Source: Sweltsa coloradensis (lineage: Eukaryota; Arthropoda; Insecta; Plecoptera; Chloroperlidae). From it: DNA of 64,000 nucleotides. The number at the start of each line of letters is the position of its first letter. The stretch's first letter is position 1. Of the stretch, positions 22,456 through 32,880 are shown one piece after another. The position numbers and the translations under genes were made by a program. Under the pieces are notes generated by a model. The model ran no database searches and was not told the origin of the DNA. It worked only from the letters and a program-made list of their open reading frames with translations. Where the stretch lies: the NCBI GenBank assembly GCA_024449915.1, contig JAMZAV010001754.1:62001-126000 (forward strand), given 5' to 3'.

Positions 22456-23699
22456 TTTTGTAATTTCTAGATTGTATTTCAAAAATAATTAAACATGTTT
22501 TGAAATGCATATAACGCAGTGTAGTCCATCATCTGTGGCAATAGGGCTTACTATGGTAAACATAGCCAGTACGAAATACGTGAAAATATTGCAAGGTTTA
22601 CTCAATCTACGAGCGGAATTTGGGGGTACCTTGACAAGCAACATTCGACAGACCTTGCATGGGCACGGCATTTCACGGCCAGGCGAATAACAAACAAAAA
22701 ATATCTTTTCAAAATCTAAAACATTGTCGTTAAAATAATTTCTAAACATTGGAAGTCTATTTTTCAGTTTATTATTTCTTGTAGGTTTAAATTGCAATGA
22801 ATCTTGCTGATTTTGTTAGCAGTTCTCAATAAACTCGTACCGGATGTCTGTTTAAAATTTCAGCGAAATCTGTTTAGCGATTCGGCTGATTTTAAACGTA
22901 CACACACACGCACGCCGAAAAACGATTGACCGGCATTTAAGTTGAATGGAGATCACTTTGTTCGCTACGCTCACTCGTTTAATAAACCATGACGTGCCGA
23001 TGAAGTAGTATTTTTCATAATCACGAAAGAGGAACAGCAGCGGGCCATTAAGATAACACTCACGCATCTGCTTTATATCTTGACACAGTCAAGTCAAGGT
23101 CACGACTCACGATGCGTTGGCGCGAGGCGTGGGTGGGGTGGGGGACTGGAGCCGGAATTAGAGTAAACAAGATAAGGAAAGGTTTATCACCATGGGTGAT
23201 CCCAGATAGCTTTTAACTTTTAAGTTTTGACTTCTAGCAGATTGAAAACATAAGTGATGTTGTGGTAATTATTTACGCAGTATAATCTCTGAAAGATCGC
23301 ACAAGTGTTTAGACAGGAGGGGGGGGGGGGGGGCATACTCAGCACACTGCACAAGTCGGCGGCATGAACAAAGGACATAATAATTCAAAACAAAATTGCC
23401 GCCAAGCACAAAAGATATGAGAAAGCGCATGTTTACATTAGCCTTCCGCCTACAATGTGACACTTTTATTCAGGAACCAGGTTTTACGGGTAAACGGGTA
23501 GTGGAAACACGTACCCTTACCCGACTTTGTCGGGCGGGTACTGTCGTATAATATAAGGGAGGAGTTGAATTTGGTACCAAAATGCAATAGAAAGGGAAAA
23601 AAGAGTGTCTACTAGGCATTGGGACAAGATATCAGAAATGGGTCTAGGCACCACCTACATGTATTGGCAATGAATGGACAAAAAAACAACAATTTAGGG

Positions 23700-24120
23700 T
23701 TAAATTAATACTGTGCCATTTCTCATTCAAATATATATACGTAAAGGGGATGAAATGGGCACCTAATCAATGCATAATGAAACACTGGTGGGCCATTCTA
23801 GACTGGCTAGGCCTAGGACAACAAGGTCTAGACACACGCACACACAAGTATAGGTCCAAGTAATGTCTGGCCAAGATTAAGCATTTAAAGGTTAAATTAT
23901 ATTATGTGCCATTTCTCATTCAAATGTAACACGCAAGGGATGAAATGGGTACAAGATAGACTAGCACCCTAGGCCTAGACGATAGACCCAAGAGTCGCAG
24001 GTAGCCTAGGGCCTACTCAAGCAACGCGAGACTAGGTACTATATCGCCAAGAAACACCATTTTAAGCTTTCATTTTGCTAGTGTCGATTCGCAAGTAACA
24101 CGTAAGGGATGAATCAGGTA
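23700..24120 (+). repeat. ~190-bp core array in unit D (3 units)
   Basis: The core GTGCCATTTCTCATTCAAAT, then TACGTAAAGGGGATGAAATG, recurs near 23712, 23905 and, with CGATTCGCAAGTAACACGTA, 24085. Two versions of the middle exist: ATATATATACG and GTAACACG. Unit E has the corresponding array with one more unit. Confidence 0.78.
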
Positions 24121-24661
24121 CTACATGATGATGTACAATGTTGCTAGGCCTAGTGACATGGGTAAACGAGTAACGTCAGCCCAAGGCCATCAGCTGACTT
24201 TGTTGTGACACTTAAGTATTACACGGAATCATACCGTAAAGAACGACAATGTTGTAATTTTATTAATATATTGCCGCAAAACGATTATTAAACACAATGC
24301 AATGGCTTTAACAATGATGGACCTAGGCATAGGATACATTGGGTCAGAAAGATGATGTATAACCTACAAAATGTCTAGGACGTCACATTGACGTATCGAA
24401 AGATCAATGAAATGGTCCGAGTCCTAGTGTAAAACGTTGACGAAAATATGAAAAGGTCACTACACTAGATAAATAATAGTTTTTAAAATAAAATTCTGAC
24501 AAATAAACAACCTTGTCAAAATCACAGCCGTGGAATAAGAGTACGCTCGACACCCACAGCCAAAAAAAAAAAAAATTTGGGGGAAAAGCTGCACAAATAT
24601 AGAGACCTTGCACTAGAAAAGAATGATGATGATGATGATTATGATTGTATTGATGTTGACG

Positions 24662-24770
24662 GAAAGACTGGTTTACGTACTGGGGGGCCCCGCCCCCCAA
24701 CCCCCGGCCGGGGCTGCCGCCCCTGGACCCCGCTCCTACACGACTGTACCGCGACGGTTCGTTTTCCGCC
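24662..24770 (+). repeat. GC-rich hairpin repeat (copy E)
   Basis: Cleanest copy: CTGGGGGGCCCCGCCCCCC then CCCCCGGCCGGGGC, CGCTCCTACACGACTGTACC and CGCGACGG. Both blocks are almost perfect palindromes. Confidence 0.78.
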
Positions 24771-24984
24771 TAAAGTAGTTTTAGAGCACGTACTGCGATG
24801 GACAACTATAAAACTAGGCATTTTGAGCTAAAATAACTAGCGTGCCGTTTCGCATTCAAATATATATACGTAAGGGGTATGAAATGGGTGTCGGATAAAG
24901 TAAAAACGAGGAAACAAAAGACTAGAATAGAATAACCATTGTTTAGGATTAAATTTACACACAATAACGGTAGACTTGTTACAA

Positions 24985-25230
24985 GCCTAGTTGATGGTTT
25001 GAACAAATAGACTCGAATACCTGAAGGTTGTGCAGGTAGACTTGTTGATGTTGTTGATGTTTTGTTGTTGTTGTTGTTGTAGTGCGAGAGTCGCTTGTTG
25101 CCGAGGAGACTTGGGAAACGAGGCGGAACAAGACGATCTGGAAGAGCGTACCTGTAGGCAATAAGAGACGTGTTGTAATGACGAGAGTGAAAATGTATTG
25201 AAATGTCGCAAAATTTAACAATAGTTGTAG
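24985..25230 (+). repeat. Shared (GTT)n segment, copy E
   Basis: CTGAAGGTTGTGCAGGTAGA, (GTT)n at about 25060-25078, GCGAGAGTCGCTTGTTGCCG. Same order as 21085-21290. Minus-strand frames here (24806-25267 and others) are low-complexity shadows. Confidence 0.75.
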
Positions 25231-25914
25231 TAGTAGTATATATTTGTAAATTATGAAGATTTTTCATGTAATAAAAGTTGAAATAAATAACCTGTGTATA
25301 TTTTTGTATTTATTGTAATTGATGTTGGAATATTGTAATGTATTGTCGAACAAAATGTTTGGGAAAAGTGTTTTTGGGAATCGAATCACAGATGATTTGC
25401 AAATTAAAGTGTGACAAAGAAATATCTAACATGGTTAAATTTAAAGTTTCAATTAAAGTTGAATGTTGGTATAAATATGATGTAAGTGATATACACAAAC
25501 TAGACTAGATTGGAAGGTAAATAAATTGCAAAATGTGCATAGAAATTAAACAGGACAAATTGTAAATTATTAAACATGAATAGTCTATTTACATACAATA
25601 CAAAGGTACATGCAGAGTCTAGTAGGGCCTATAGTCTCAGATGGCCAACACGGTTAGAGGAAGAAGAGATGAGAGAATCTTGATCACTGGGCCGCTAGAC
25701 GACACCTGTGGACAATAACAATGTAAATTTAGGGTAAAATAGAAATTATCTAGTGTCGATTCAAATTTAGATTTATATAAGGAGGAGGGGTTGAATCGGG
25801 TATCGAAATGCAGTAGAAGAAAGAAAAAAGGGTGCCTACTAGACATGGGAATATAGATGTCAGAAATGGGTCTAGGTACCACCTAAATGTATTGACAATT
25901 AAATGCGAAAAAAC

Positions 25915-26545
25915 ACCAATTTAGGATTAAATAAATAATGTGCCATTTCGCAATTGAATATATATACGTAAAGGGGATGAAATGAGTACCTAATCTATGC
26001 AGAATGTAGGTAATACTAGACTGGCTAGAACTAGGACAATGAGGTCTAGGTACACTCACATGTACACAAGTGTAGAAAGTTTATGACCAAAAACAAGCAT
26101 TTAAAGGTTAAATTATTATTAATGTGCCATTTCCCAATTAAATATATATACGTAAAGGGGTTGAATTGGGCACAAGATGATGCAGAATGATTGGGCCATA
26201 ACAGACTGGCTAGACCTAGGACAATGTCTAGGCACACGCACACACAAGTAGGGCCTACCGGTACAAACAATGCCAGGCCAAAAACAAGCATTTAAAGGTT
26301 AAATTATCAATGTGCCATTTCCCAATTAAATATATATACGTAAAGGGGTAGAATTAGACACAAGATGAACTGGCACCCTAGGCCTAGGTCATGGACGATA
26401 GACCCAAGAGTCGCACGTAGCCCGGGGCCTGCTCAAACAACTCGAGACTAGGTACTACACTGTCGAGAATCACCATTTTAAGCTTTGATTTTGCTGAATC
26501 GCAATCAAATGTAACACGTAAGGGATGATTCGGGTAGGTCTACTA
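25915..26545 (+). repeat. ~190-bp core array in unit E (4 units)
   Basis: The core GTGCCATTTCCCAATTAAAT + ATATATACGTAAAGGGG occurs near 25940, 26125 and 26308, and a variant with CGCAATCAAATGTAACACGT near 26495. Period 183-190 bp. Between the cores are ACTAGACTGGCTAG and GTCTAGG words. No coding frame. Confidence 0.8.
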
Positions 26546-28015
26546 CATGATGATGTGAAATGTTGCTAGGTCTAGTGACATGGGTAAACGAGCAACGTTA
26601 GCCCAAGGCCATCAGCTGGCTTTGTTGTGGCACGTATGTATTGTACACGAAACCAAACCGTAAAGAACGACAATGTTGTATTTTTAGTAATGTGTTGACG
26701 CAAAACGATTACTAAATGATGGACCTTGTACTAGGATATACATTTGGATTAGAAAAATGATGTATAACCTACAAAATGTCTAGGACGTCACATTGACGTA
26801 TCGAAAAAACAAATTGAAACACACACGCACTAGTAATGTTTAGAGATATCAATGAAATGGGCCGAGTTATAGTGTAAAACGTTGATGTAAAAGCGGAAAA
26901 GGTCACTTTACTAGATGAATAATAGTTTTAAAATAAAAATTGATGAAATATAAACAACATTGACAAAATCACAGCCATGGCAACGTGTGTACGCGCTCCG
27001 CGCTCGACCCACAGCCACTGCCAGTTTTACCAGCGGTACCAACCGGAAAAGAAATGGAAAAGAGCGCGATAAAATTCAAAATTGTTATTACCACATGTAA
27101 AGTAATATTAATGACTTGTTTTTTACATTCAATGTTTGATTTAATTTTTTTGGCTCTAGTATTGATTTTATTTCATTTCCTATTTTTATTAAAGTAGATT
27201 TCATCGACTTGAATTTAATTTTATTGCGTGTAAATTAATAAAAAAAAATTACGATTCCGAAAATGTATACAGAATGTATAAAAAGAGTTGTCGTTGTGTA
27301 TATGTCATTTCTAATTCAAATATATATACGGAAGGTATACGTGTATCTAATTAATGCACAATGGTGTTTTTATAGTCTGAAACCCACTAGACAATAATCA
27401 TCATCGTTTGGGGATGTTGCATTATATTAGTGTCGTTTACATGTGGATGGGGTTGAACCTAATGCTTTTCTATTGCATATATCCCCCTTTGGACCTAGAC
27501 GATGAAAGCAAGAGTCTCTTATTCTATACAAGAAAATTACACTACAATTACAATTAATAACAAGAGGAGAAGAAATTATCAACAAAAATTTTTTTTAAAT
27601 GAAGCTATGGTAGATCCTACTAGAATATCTAAGATGATGTAGAGAGTACACAAACAATCGAGTGCCTGGTGACCAAGAATACACGATTCAAGGTTAAATC
27701 AATTTAAAATGTAATTGAAAAGGGACGAATAATAAGACTAGATGGGTGATGAACAAAGAGGCTAATGTTGCACAAAAGAAACGAAATACACGACACTAGA
27801 CTGTATAGATTATATTTAATTTTAATGTTTAATTTTGTCTTTTAATGCAAATGAGTTTTTTTAATGGATCAAAAGTCAAATTTTGTTAATGTTGAACCAG
27901 AGTGTATTTTTATCGCATGTAAAATTATAAAAAAATAACGTTTTCGAAAATGTATGTAGAATGTTTAAAAGAGTTGTCGTTTTGTATATACCATTTCGCA
28001 TTCAAATATCTATAC

Positions 28016-28023
28016 GGAGGGAA
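28016..28023 (+). repeat. 8-bp target site duplication, left
   Basis: GGAGGGAA, repeated at 28774-28781. Confidence 0.9.
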
Positions 28024-28773
28024 TAGGGTTGCCATAAGTGCTGGTGCAAAAAAGAGGACATTGTTTTTAGCAAATTGTTTTTAGCTAATAAATCACATAT
28101 CTAATTTGCATTATACTTTTTATTGTCATTATTTATTACTGTTTACATCAAATCGCTAGATAAGCTACAGCTTCCTCAGCTGCCGAAATATCATTTTCTA
28201 ATTTTGACCCTTTAGGTGTGAAAAATGAGTCCAATTTCAATGAACTAGAGCACTCTGAACACAATTAACATGTTTTGTTGTTTTTATGTGAGCTTCTAAA
28301 TCTAGACTTCCTTTGTTCGCAATAGAGATGAAAGTACCATTACTACATATAAGACACTAGGCTTCCCAGTCATATCTACCTTTCTTAAAAGATGGATACT
28401 TTTCTCCGAGCTTGTCAGAAAACTTACATTTACGCTTAGACATAGCGCGAAACTTGAACACTGTCACTGCAACAGCCGACCGCCTCACGGTCACGGCAAT
28501 AACGGAACAAGGCCAAGGCTGTACTGCCACCCGACGGAAGATGTCTTGCATGCACGTATCTGAATGCCGCACCGAGCCGACTGCCGTGCCGTGCCGCGTC
28601 AATGCGTCATCGAATAGTGTACGTATAGTCTGATTTTCGTGATAAATGTAGCCGCGCCCGTAATTATACAAAAACCCGGACATTTCACGCTTTTATGAAA
28701 AAGCCGCCCGGACGCATAAACAGCATACGAAAAAGAGGACATGTCCGGGTTTAACCGGACGTATGGTACCCTA
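28024..28773. mobile_element. hAT remnant with zinc-finger coding fragment
   Basis: Starts TAGGGTTGCCATAAGTGC...AAAGAGGACAT and ends ...AAAGAGGACATGTCCGGGTT...GTATGGTACCCTA. Reverse-complemented, the right end is TAGGGTACCATACGTCCGG, so the ends are inverted repeats. A perfect 8-bp duplication GGAGGGAA flanks the 750-bp element. It interrupts a core motif of the tandem array; the closed site can be read by joining TATACGGAGGGAA to GGGGGCGAAATGG, as at 29340. It carries only the N-terminal part of a protein and is therefore an internally deleted derivative. Confidence 0.9.
28148..28443 (-). pseudogene. TTF/BED-like zinc-finger N-terminus of hAT-type protein, broken
   Basis: From ATG at 28443 the frame reads MSKRKCKFSDKLG, then KYPSFKKGRYDWEA and a TAG stop at 28357-28359 where family members have an aromatic residue. 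It continues CLICSNGTFISIANKGSLD and LEAHIKTTKHVN. The C-x2-C pair followed by H-x5-H is the zinc-binding pattern of the TTF-type finger found upstream of hAT dimerisation domains. One frameshift near 28245 then leads to LDSFFTPKGSKLENDI and AAEEAVAYLAI before TGA (28148-28150). This is the DNA-binding start of a ~600-residue family; the catalytic part is missing. The frame extending upstream of 28443 (to 28683) lies in the inverted repeat and is probably not coding. Confidence 0.72.
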
Positions 28774-28781
28774 GGAGGGAA
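28774..28781 (+). repeat. 8-bp target site duplication, right
   Basis: GGAGGGAA directly after the terminal CCCTA. Confidence 0.9.
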
Positions 28782-29913
28782 GGGGGCGAAATGGTTATCT
28801 AATTGATATTAAATGATGAAAGTGGTACTAGACTATTGAGAATTTTCTTTTTTAAATGTTGAATGCAGATGATTATTATAAATTTTCATTTAAAAATAGA
28901 GGAGAAGAAATTAACAAAGAAAATGGTTTAGAATGAATCTATTGTAGATCCTACTAGAATGTCTAGATCAACAAGATAATAATATAGAGACACAAGGACA
29001 CTTGTTGTTTGTTGGACAAGAATAAACGATCCAAGATTAAAATAATTTAAATGCAATAGAAAAGAGATGAATAACAGGGCTATATGGGTGATGAACAAAG
29101 AGCCAAATAAACAATGAAATATAAATGACACCTAGACCAACTAGAATATATTTAATTTTAATGTTTTTATTTTATTTTTCAATGTAGATGGATTTTTTTT
29201 TTGATTGATCAAAAACCAAATCTTGTTCATGTTGGACTAGAGTGTATTTTTATTGAATGTAAATTCATTAAAAAAAATTACGATACCGAAAATGTACATG
29301 GAATTTATAAAAGCGGTAACGTTTGGCAAATGCGATTTCCCAATCAAATATCTATACGGAGGGGGGGGATGAAATGGACACCTAATTAATATACAACAAT
29401 ATGTGTTGTTGACTAGCCCCACAGGCATAGGGACAAGGGCGATGGCAAGAGGCAGCACTATAGTATTACAAATCATCACCATTGGAAGAGTGTAATTTTA
29501 CTAGTGTCGTTTACTCTTGGATGGAGTCGAACAAGCAAGAGTCGAACGTTTTATAAAAGAAAATCGAGGTGTGACACATTGTCTATCAAATATGACAAAC
29601 TCTACTAGTACAGATACACAAGCAATCGAGTGTCGATGTTTGCTGGTGAATAATAAATAATCAAAGGTTAAAATAATGTATAATGTTTTAATTTTTTTGA
29701 TGGAACAAAAACCAAATCTTGTTAATGTTGGACTAGAGTGTATTTTTATTGCATGTAAATTTATAAAAAAAAATTACAGTCTCAAAAATATATACAGGAT
29801 GTATTAAAGACGCAACGAAAGCTCGTGTCAGCCAAGAAAGAAATTAATGTGTGTGTATAAAAAAAAGAAATAGGAGGGATCAAGGAACTCTTAAAACTAG
29901 TAAAATGTCACTA

Positions 29914-29995
29914 CAGTAAGATCTCTCTTATCCGAGTTGGATGAGACCGGGGGCACCTCGGATTTGCGAAAAACTCGGATGGCGCGGATCAATTG
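29914..29995 (+). mobile_element. pogo/Tigger-like terminal repeat (one end only)
   Basis: TA followed by CAGTAAGATCTCTCTTATCC and then GATTTGCGAAAAACTCGGAT. CAGTA...CTTATCC is the standard start of pogo/Tigger elements of the Tc1-mariner superfamily, which insert in TA. No matching right end was found downstream, so this is a partial element, perhaps interrupted at 30187. Confidence 0.5.
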
Positions 29996-30186
29996 TTTAT
30001 TTGCTCTCGTAGCATAGCCTGATGTGGTATAATGATATATGACACATGTAATGGATAAAGGAACATAAAATACACACGATACACTTCATACAGGGTATAC
30101 TAAATGATTTAATAGCTTGTAATTCAAGCTCACGAACACACGTACACAATTAGCCTACATGTCGTAATAAAAACGTATGTCTGGGC

Positions 30187-31005
30187 TAGGGTGACCATAA
30201 TCCTAAAAGTAAAAACCGGGACACATGTACTTTCCCGTTTTGTAGGACTTGCTTTGGGTTTAACCGGGGTCGGGGGGCGAACCCCCAGCCCCCCGGGAGG
30301 GGGAAAATTTTTGGGGAAATTTTTCCCCCCCAAAGATACCTGTAGTGGATCTGAACAGGGGGGGTTTTGGGGGTTTTGGCCTTTGCTTTGAGAGTTGGTG
30401 CAAGTAAAAGTCAGCCCCCAGCAAATTATAAATGGGCCCTTTCTTAATGAAGTGCCACGGGGGCCCAAAATATTTTTTTTGAAACGAACATTTCCTTTTT
30501 CGGTTTCGCAAAAATGCTTCCTACTCACAGGGCCCCTATCACTGACACCAAAAACCCCAACCGAACAGTAGCTCAATCAAGCGAGACTAAACAAAAGTCA
30601 CGAAAAAACCCCCGCGTGCACTGCACATTGGATAGCCTCTGCAGGCTGTCTAAAGGTTCCCAACTTGCTTCTCGGAGGGGGAGTTTTTTGGGGCCCGGGT
30701 TGGGGGGGGGGGGGGGGGGGCGAGCCCCGGCCTTTTTTGGCCCGCTCTCGCTTTGAAAGAATACTCTGTTTTTTCTGCTGCGCGAGGGGTTTATTTTTAA
30801 AAAAGAACGGCGCTTCGCGCTCAAAAAATTACTAAAAAGGGAAAATTAAACCGAATTTTCAGGGAAAAAATGGAGATTTTTTTTTTTGTGACAAATCCGG
30901 GAAAAATTTACATGTCCCGGGGGGGTTTGTCTCTGGGGAAACCCCCCGGGACAGATCCCAAAAACCGGGCTGTCCTAAAAAAACCCCGGGACGCCCGGGT
31001 CCCCC
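30187..31005. mobile_element. Degraded element with hAT-like ends
   Basis: Left end TAGGGTGACCATAATCC...ACCGGGACACATG. The right end (reverse complement) is TAGGGGGACCCGGGCGTCCC...GGACAGCCCGG. TAGGGTGACCATA is the same style of end as at 28024. The sequence is heavily smeared with G and C runs, and the flanking 8-mers do not match. Several overlapping frames of 60-150 codons here are composition artefacts. Confidence 0.5.
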
Positions 31006-31282
31006 TAGCCCTAGGCCAAAGGCCAAAGGCCAAAACCTCGACGCGTGGGCCAAAGGCCTAAAAATCAAACATAGGCCTGGGCCTAGTTTCTTTTTCTCTT
31101 TGGGGGAAAACCCCCACTACAATGCCCGGGGCTGAAGCTACAAACGAAGATAAGTCTGGAAAGAAATAAGATAAGCTCAGGAATAAAAATTTCCCAATCC
31201 CTCGTGATTACGAATTTCGGAATGGGTTGAAACTGATTCATCTAGTTCCACAACGATTTTCTTTTGAACAGCTGTGTTTTAG

Positions 31283-32650
31283 ATGGCTGGATCGAAATGC
31301 GCCCGCGCAGGTGGGGCGACGCCCACTGACCTCTATATACCTTTTTGCCCCCAAGCAAAGAAGGAAAAGGGACTGTTCGGGGGAAAGTCCCGGGAATCTC
31401 AAGAAGGGCCTTTCCCCACCGGAGGGGACAAACTACGACCAAGAACCAAAAGAGCTGCCCCTAATTGATTTTCACTGCGCCTCCCGCCCATGACCCGGGG
31501 GCCTACGCAGGATAAAATCTTCATGCCCATCCCCAAGAGAAAACCCTCACGGCGAACCCCCTTTCCCGAAACCACTTCGGAGCTAAACCCCGAACCAGAC
31601 CCTGGCCCCGGGGTGTTGAACCCTTTGGAGGGTGCCCCCAAAGTCCCGGGAAACCCACAGCTGCAATCCGAATTTAAAGACCTGCACCAGGCTGCGGACC
31701 CAGCCCTGGAACATTTTTCCACCGGGGGTCCTCAGCCGCCTCCCTGGGCCGTCAGGTGCCCACAATGATGTGGACATCCCCCCGGGCCCCAACCCAGATA
31801 ACCATCATCTTCACCAGCCTCCCCTATTTTGTCCTGCAGCCGACTCCCCCCAAAAAGTGGCATCTTCGCTAGCACCCGAGGTCGCCCCTATTTTTCCCGC
31901 TAAATAGCCCCAACCCCCAAGACCCAAAAAAGACAAGCCGCCATTCCCCCCGACTGACGAAGACCCCCGGGCCAAATGTAGATGGGTTGCCAATTGGGCC
32001 CCACCACCGCGGGGGCCCCATGCCCAGATGTAGACGAAATTATCCCTTGTCCCCGCCCGCTGGCGAGGAGCCCACAAAAAAATTTGGGGGGTTCTTTCCA
32101 TTTCGTCTACCCCGGGCCCCTGACGAGGACCTGAAACCTTTAAAGACGGGGCCCACCCCAATCCTTTTTCCGTCTACCGCGGGGTTCCAAGTCTGTGGTA
32201 AAAGAGATTGCCCAATCGCCCCCCACACCCCAGATGACGGCCCACGACAGTAAAAGATATGGTCGTACAATCACCCCTGTGAAACTGACGGGGAACCACA
32301 ACGGGGGTTAGGAAGATCATCCGGCCTTTCCCTAAAGTTTTTTGGAAACCCACTACAGAGGTTGCCCTTTGACTTTCCAGTCGTCCCTTTTTCACTGACG
32401 CGGAGCCCAAAAAACCAACCTAGCAACTACCCCCACTTTTTCATTCCTAAAAGGGGTCGGGCTTTCTGCTCAGGGAAAATGAAATCCCCGGCTGGGGCGA
32501 CGGGCACCCACCTTTGTCACAGCCCGGGGACTCGGGGTTGTCGCTCAAAAAAGCAAAAACAGGAGGGTATCCCAGAAACCCGGTGTTCGGGCCTATCGTG
32601 GGCAGTAGCCGAAACCCCGTTTCCAACTTTTTCCTTCGCGGCCTTTTGAA
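31283..32650 (+). pseudogene. Possible LINE ORF1 (gag-like) region
   Basis: A run of proline-, glycine- and basic-rich frames lies directly upstream of the endonuclease. A possible start is MAGSKCARAGGATPTD at 31283. Cys/His residues appear in scattered places (for example CGKRDCPIAPH near 32210), which may be a remnant of an ORF1 zinc finger, but no complete finger can be read. Position is the main argument. Confidence 0.35.
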
Positions 32651-32880
32651 ACCAATGCCCCCCCCTAATCGAACGTCATAAATCTCCTAAAAGGGCCAAA
32701 AACCCCAACCCCCTTTTTTTCCCTTTTTTTTCCAAAACCCCAAACCCCCAAATTTTCCCTTATTACAGCCACACCCACGCGGGCCCACTCCCTTCCATCT
32801 CCCCATTAACAGGGGGCCTACAAAGCTCCCCAAAAACCTTTCCCAAAAAACCACAATTCCATCTAATCTAAATTTCCCAA

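Larger units (their letters stand above)
21935..23550. mobile_element. ~1.6-kb insert with ACCCGGGTACCC-type ends (hAT-like?)
   Basis: Unit E keeps the uninterrupted site at about 25757-25785 (GATTCAAATTTAGATTTATA), which fixes the insert in D between GATTCAAAT and ATATAAGGGAGG. The left end TAGAGATGACGAAACCCGAC...GACCCGGGTACCCG and the right end ...GGGTAAACGGGTAG...CCCGACTTTGTCGGGCGGG form a loose inverted repeat of (G)ACCCG words, a style common in hAT ends. A clear 8-bp duplication was not found. Inside are a palindrome (22104-22385), a tRNA-like SINE head (22384-22455), an ATTTCAGCGAAATC...ACACACACACGCACG tail (22858-22914) and a G-run (23318-23333). No transposase. Confidence 0.65.
18730..24563 (+). 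repeat. Composite repeat, tandem unit D
   Basis: Collinear with unit E (24566-26990): GC-rich hairpin, core motif, (GTT)n segment, GAGTCTAGTAGG segment, core array, and a common end ATCACAGCC...CTCGACACCCACAGCC. Two inserts are present in D but not in E, at about 19020-20990 and 21935-23550, which explains why D is 5.8 kb and E 2.4 kb. D, E, A and B are all in the + orientation. No conserved open frame runs through the copies. Confidence 0.75.
24566..26990 (+). repeat. Composite repeat, tandem unit E
   Basis: Begins with GGGGAAAAGCTGCACAAATA and (GAT)n, immediately after the end of unit D, and ends at CTCGACCCACAGCC like D. It lacks both D inserts and so provides empty sites for them. The order of sub-segments is the same as in copies A and B. 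Confidence 0.78.
27220..29850 (+). repeat. ~600-700-bp tandem array
   Basis: Units are marked by GAGTGTATTTTTAT.G.ATGTAAAT...ATTACGAT..CGAAAATGTA (27215, 27900, 29240, 29735), and by core motifs at 27305, 27995 and 29325 (CATTTCGCATTCAAATATCTATACGGA). Other shared words are GTAGATCCTACTAGAAT (27610, 28946) and GGGTGATGAACAAAGAG (27745, 29086). Spacing is 690 bp and, after removing the 758 bp added by the hAT insertion and its duplication, about 590 bp. Noncoding. Confidence 0.78.

Noticed and set aside
24806..25267. 153-codon minus-strand frame with polyN/T stretches (and the similar 20882-21268 frame with polyQ)
   Set aside because: Arises from the (GTT)n microsatellite and the shared segment. 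The paralogous copies do not keep the frame.
23700..26545. CRISPR array suggested by regularly spaced repeats
   Set aside because: The ~190-bp period, imperfect repeats and non-unique spacers, together with the eukaryotic context, rule it out.
26985..27197. 70-codon frame with hydrophobic C-terminus
   Set aside because: Its start lies in the tail of unit E and the rest is AT-rich. The related end of unit D has no such frame.
30130..30756. Several overlapping 60-150-codon frames on both strands
   Set aside because: G/C-run inflation removes stop codons. No domain.
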